This document shows positions 38,588 through 39,747 of a stretch of DNA of 39,747 nt, piece after piece. Origin of the DNA: an uncultured Collinsella sp. (GTDB taxonomy: Bacteria; Actinomycetota; Coriobacteriia; Coriobacteriales; Coriobacteriaceae). Every line of letters starts with the position of its first letter. Position 1 is the first letter of the stretch. The position numbers were made by a program, and so were the translations under genes. The stretch covers positions 1 to 39,747 of the forward strand of contig CAAEOE010000021.1 in assembly GCA_900757505.1 (NCBI GenBank). The letters are read 5' to 3'. Below the pieces are notes generated by a model. The model had not been told where the DNA came from and ran no database searches. It was given only the letters and a program-made list of their open reading frames with translations.

Positions 38588-39724
38588 ATGCGCCTGCCCA
38601 TGAATACCTCGCTTGCCACGCTCAAGCCCTCCGGCATCCGCCGGATTAACGCGCTCGCCGCTCAGCACCCGGGGTGCATTGCGCTTGCGCTCGGCGAGCC
38701 CGATTTTCCCACGCCCGATGTGATTAGCGCCGAGGTGGCCGCTTCGTTGGACCGCGGCGACACGCACTATCCGCCCAACAACGGTCGCCCCGCCCTGCGC
38801 GAGGCGCTGTCTGCCTACATGGGGGACGCGGGCCTGGCGTTTTCCGCCGATGAGGTCATTCTGACCGACGGCGCGACCGAGGCCCTGTCGGCAACATTTA
38901 TGGCTATGCTCAACCCCGGCGACGAGGTCATCATTCCCACGCCTGCCTTTGGCCTGTACGAGAGCATCGTCGTGGCCAATCACTCCAAAGCGGTCTTTTT
39001 GGATACGGAGCCTGCGCAGTTTAAGATTGACGAGGACGCACTTCGTGCTTGCGTGACGCCGGCGACCAAAGCCATCGTCATCTGCTCGCCCAACAATCCC
39101 ACGGGTTGCATCCTCGACGCGGCATCGCTCGACGCCGTGGCACACGTGGCGGAGCAGGCGGGCATCTACGTGGTCTGCGACGACGTATATAACCGCCTGG
39201 TCTACGTGGACGGCTACGAGCGATTTGCCCAGCGCCACCCGGAGCTACGCGAGCAGACGGTGGTCATCGAGAGCTTCTCCAAGCCCTGGGCTATGACTGG
39301 CTGGCGCTTGGGTTGGCTCGCAGCGGCAGTCCCCGTCATTGCCGAGATCGCAAAAGCCCACCAATACTTAGTATCGAGCGCCGTCTCCTTTGAGATGGGC
39401 GCCGCAGCCCGAGCCCTGACCGTCGACCCAACCCCCATGCTCAATGTCTACCGAGCCCGCCGCGAACGCGTGCTCGCAGCCTTAGACGCCATGGGCCTCG
39501 ACGTAGTGGAACCGGCAGGCGCCTTCTATGCCTTCCCCAGCATCAAACAATTCGGCCTAACAAGCGAAGATTTCTGCATCAAAGCCATCAAAGAAGCAAA
39601 CGTAGCCCTAGTCCCGGGCGACTGCTTCGGCACCGAAGGCCACATCCGCCTAAGCTACTGCGTAAGCGACGAAACCCTGGACGAAGGCTTAACCCGCCTG
39701 TCCACCTTCATTTCAACCCTGTAG
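38588..39724 (+). CDS. Pyridoxal-phosphate aminotransferase, class I/II
   Basis: The protein has 378 aa, complete. LGEPDFPTP, DGATEALSATF, CSPNNPTGCI, the CDDVYNRLVY Asp/Tyr pair and the PLP-lysine motif SFSKPWAMTGWRLGW are present, with IRLSYC near the end. It resembles aspartate or aromatic aminotransferases (fold type I). AAAGGA lies 5 nt before the ATG. Codon use changes sharply within the gene near 39340-39420: all 16 Glu codons before are GAG and all seven after are GAA. The reading frame is intact across the change. Its precise amino donor is not known. Confidence 0.93.
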   Translation: MRLPMNTSLATLKPSGIRRINALAAQHPGCIALALGEPDFPTPDVISAEVAASLDRGDTHYPPNNGRPALREALSAYMGDAGLAFSADEVILTDGATEALSATFMAMLNPGDEVIIPTPAFGLYESIVVANHSKAVFLDTEPAQFKIDEDALRACVTPATKAIVICSPNNPTGCILDAASLDAVAHVAEQAGIYVVCDDVYNRLVYVDGYERFAQRHPELREQTVVIESFSKPWAMTGWRLGWLAAAVPVIAEIAKAHQYLVSSAVSFEMGAAARALTVDPTPMLNVYRARRERVLAALDAMGLDVVEPAGAFYAFPSIKQFGLTSEDFCIKAIKEANVALVPGDCFGTEGHIRLSYCVSDETLDEGLTRLSTFISTL

Positions 39725-39747
39725 CCCTCAGGGATGCAACACATCAG

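Overview
The window looks like a chromosomal segment of a Coriobacteriia gut actinobacterium, most likely Collinsella. This is an inference from the strong GAG/GCC/CTC codon preference, the gene content, a Bacillus-like order of the rlmB-yacP / rpmG-secE-nusG-rplK-rplA backbone, and several families of intergenic palindromes. No 16S gene is present to confirm it.

Layout. (1) 1-1100: left edge of a minus-strand hipBA toxin-antitoxin locus, with hipA cut by the window edge. (2) 1172-1950: mntP manganese exporter under a yybP-ykoY type Mn riboswitch. (3) 2098-7586: plus-strand housekeeping operon disA-ispD-ispF-cysS-rlmB-yacP (c-di-AMP, isoprenoid precursors, tRNA charging, rRNA methylation, NYN nuclease). 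(4) 7614-13900: an accessory block holding an HTH/HipA-like kinase fusion behind a 28-bp inverted repeat, tRNA-Thr(TGT), paired palindromes, and a beta-glucoside cassette (bglA, EIIBC, RpiR-type regulator). (5) 14002-18457: tRNA-Tyr, -Thr, -Met, tuf, rpmG, tRNA-Trp, secE, nusG, rplK, rplA. (6) 18509-24146, minus strand: metallophosphoesterase translationally coupled to a ParB-like/BMP-like fusion, an MscS channel, and a wall-anchored 5'-nucleotidase. (7) 24305-28145, minus: ABC importer (ATPase, permease, lipoprotein) and a WYL-type regulator. (8) 28404-30552, minus: asnS and crr (EIIA-Glc). (9) 30796-39724: esterase, fused feoA-feoB with a tandem DtxR-like operator, MFS exporter, GH13 glycosidase, deoxyinosine glycosylase, an unknown protein and an aminotransferase.

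How it fits together. The beta-glucoside EIIBC has no EIIA domain, so the free EIIA-Glc at 29989-30552 is its likely phosphate donor; the imported 6-phospho-beta-glycoside is then cut by BglA. The housekeeping operon and the rpmG-rplA block are neighbours in Bacillus (through sigH); here the accessory block sits exactly at that junction. Two unrelated loci encode HipA-fold kinases with strong dyads at their promoters.

The most unusual content is non-coding. Four hairpins of one family (18467-18511, 21185-21227, 24208-24252, 24264-24307) covary in their stems, and three of them supply the TAA stop codon of the minus-strand gene they terminate. Two 100-nt palindromes share a core but have different, self-complementary outer arms. 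A pair of hairpins with matched 25-nt loops lies beside tRNA-Thr. In addition, the last gene shows an abrupt codon-usage break.
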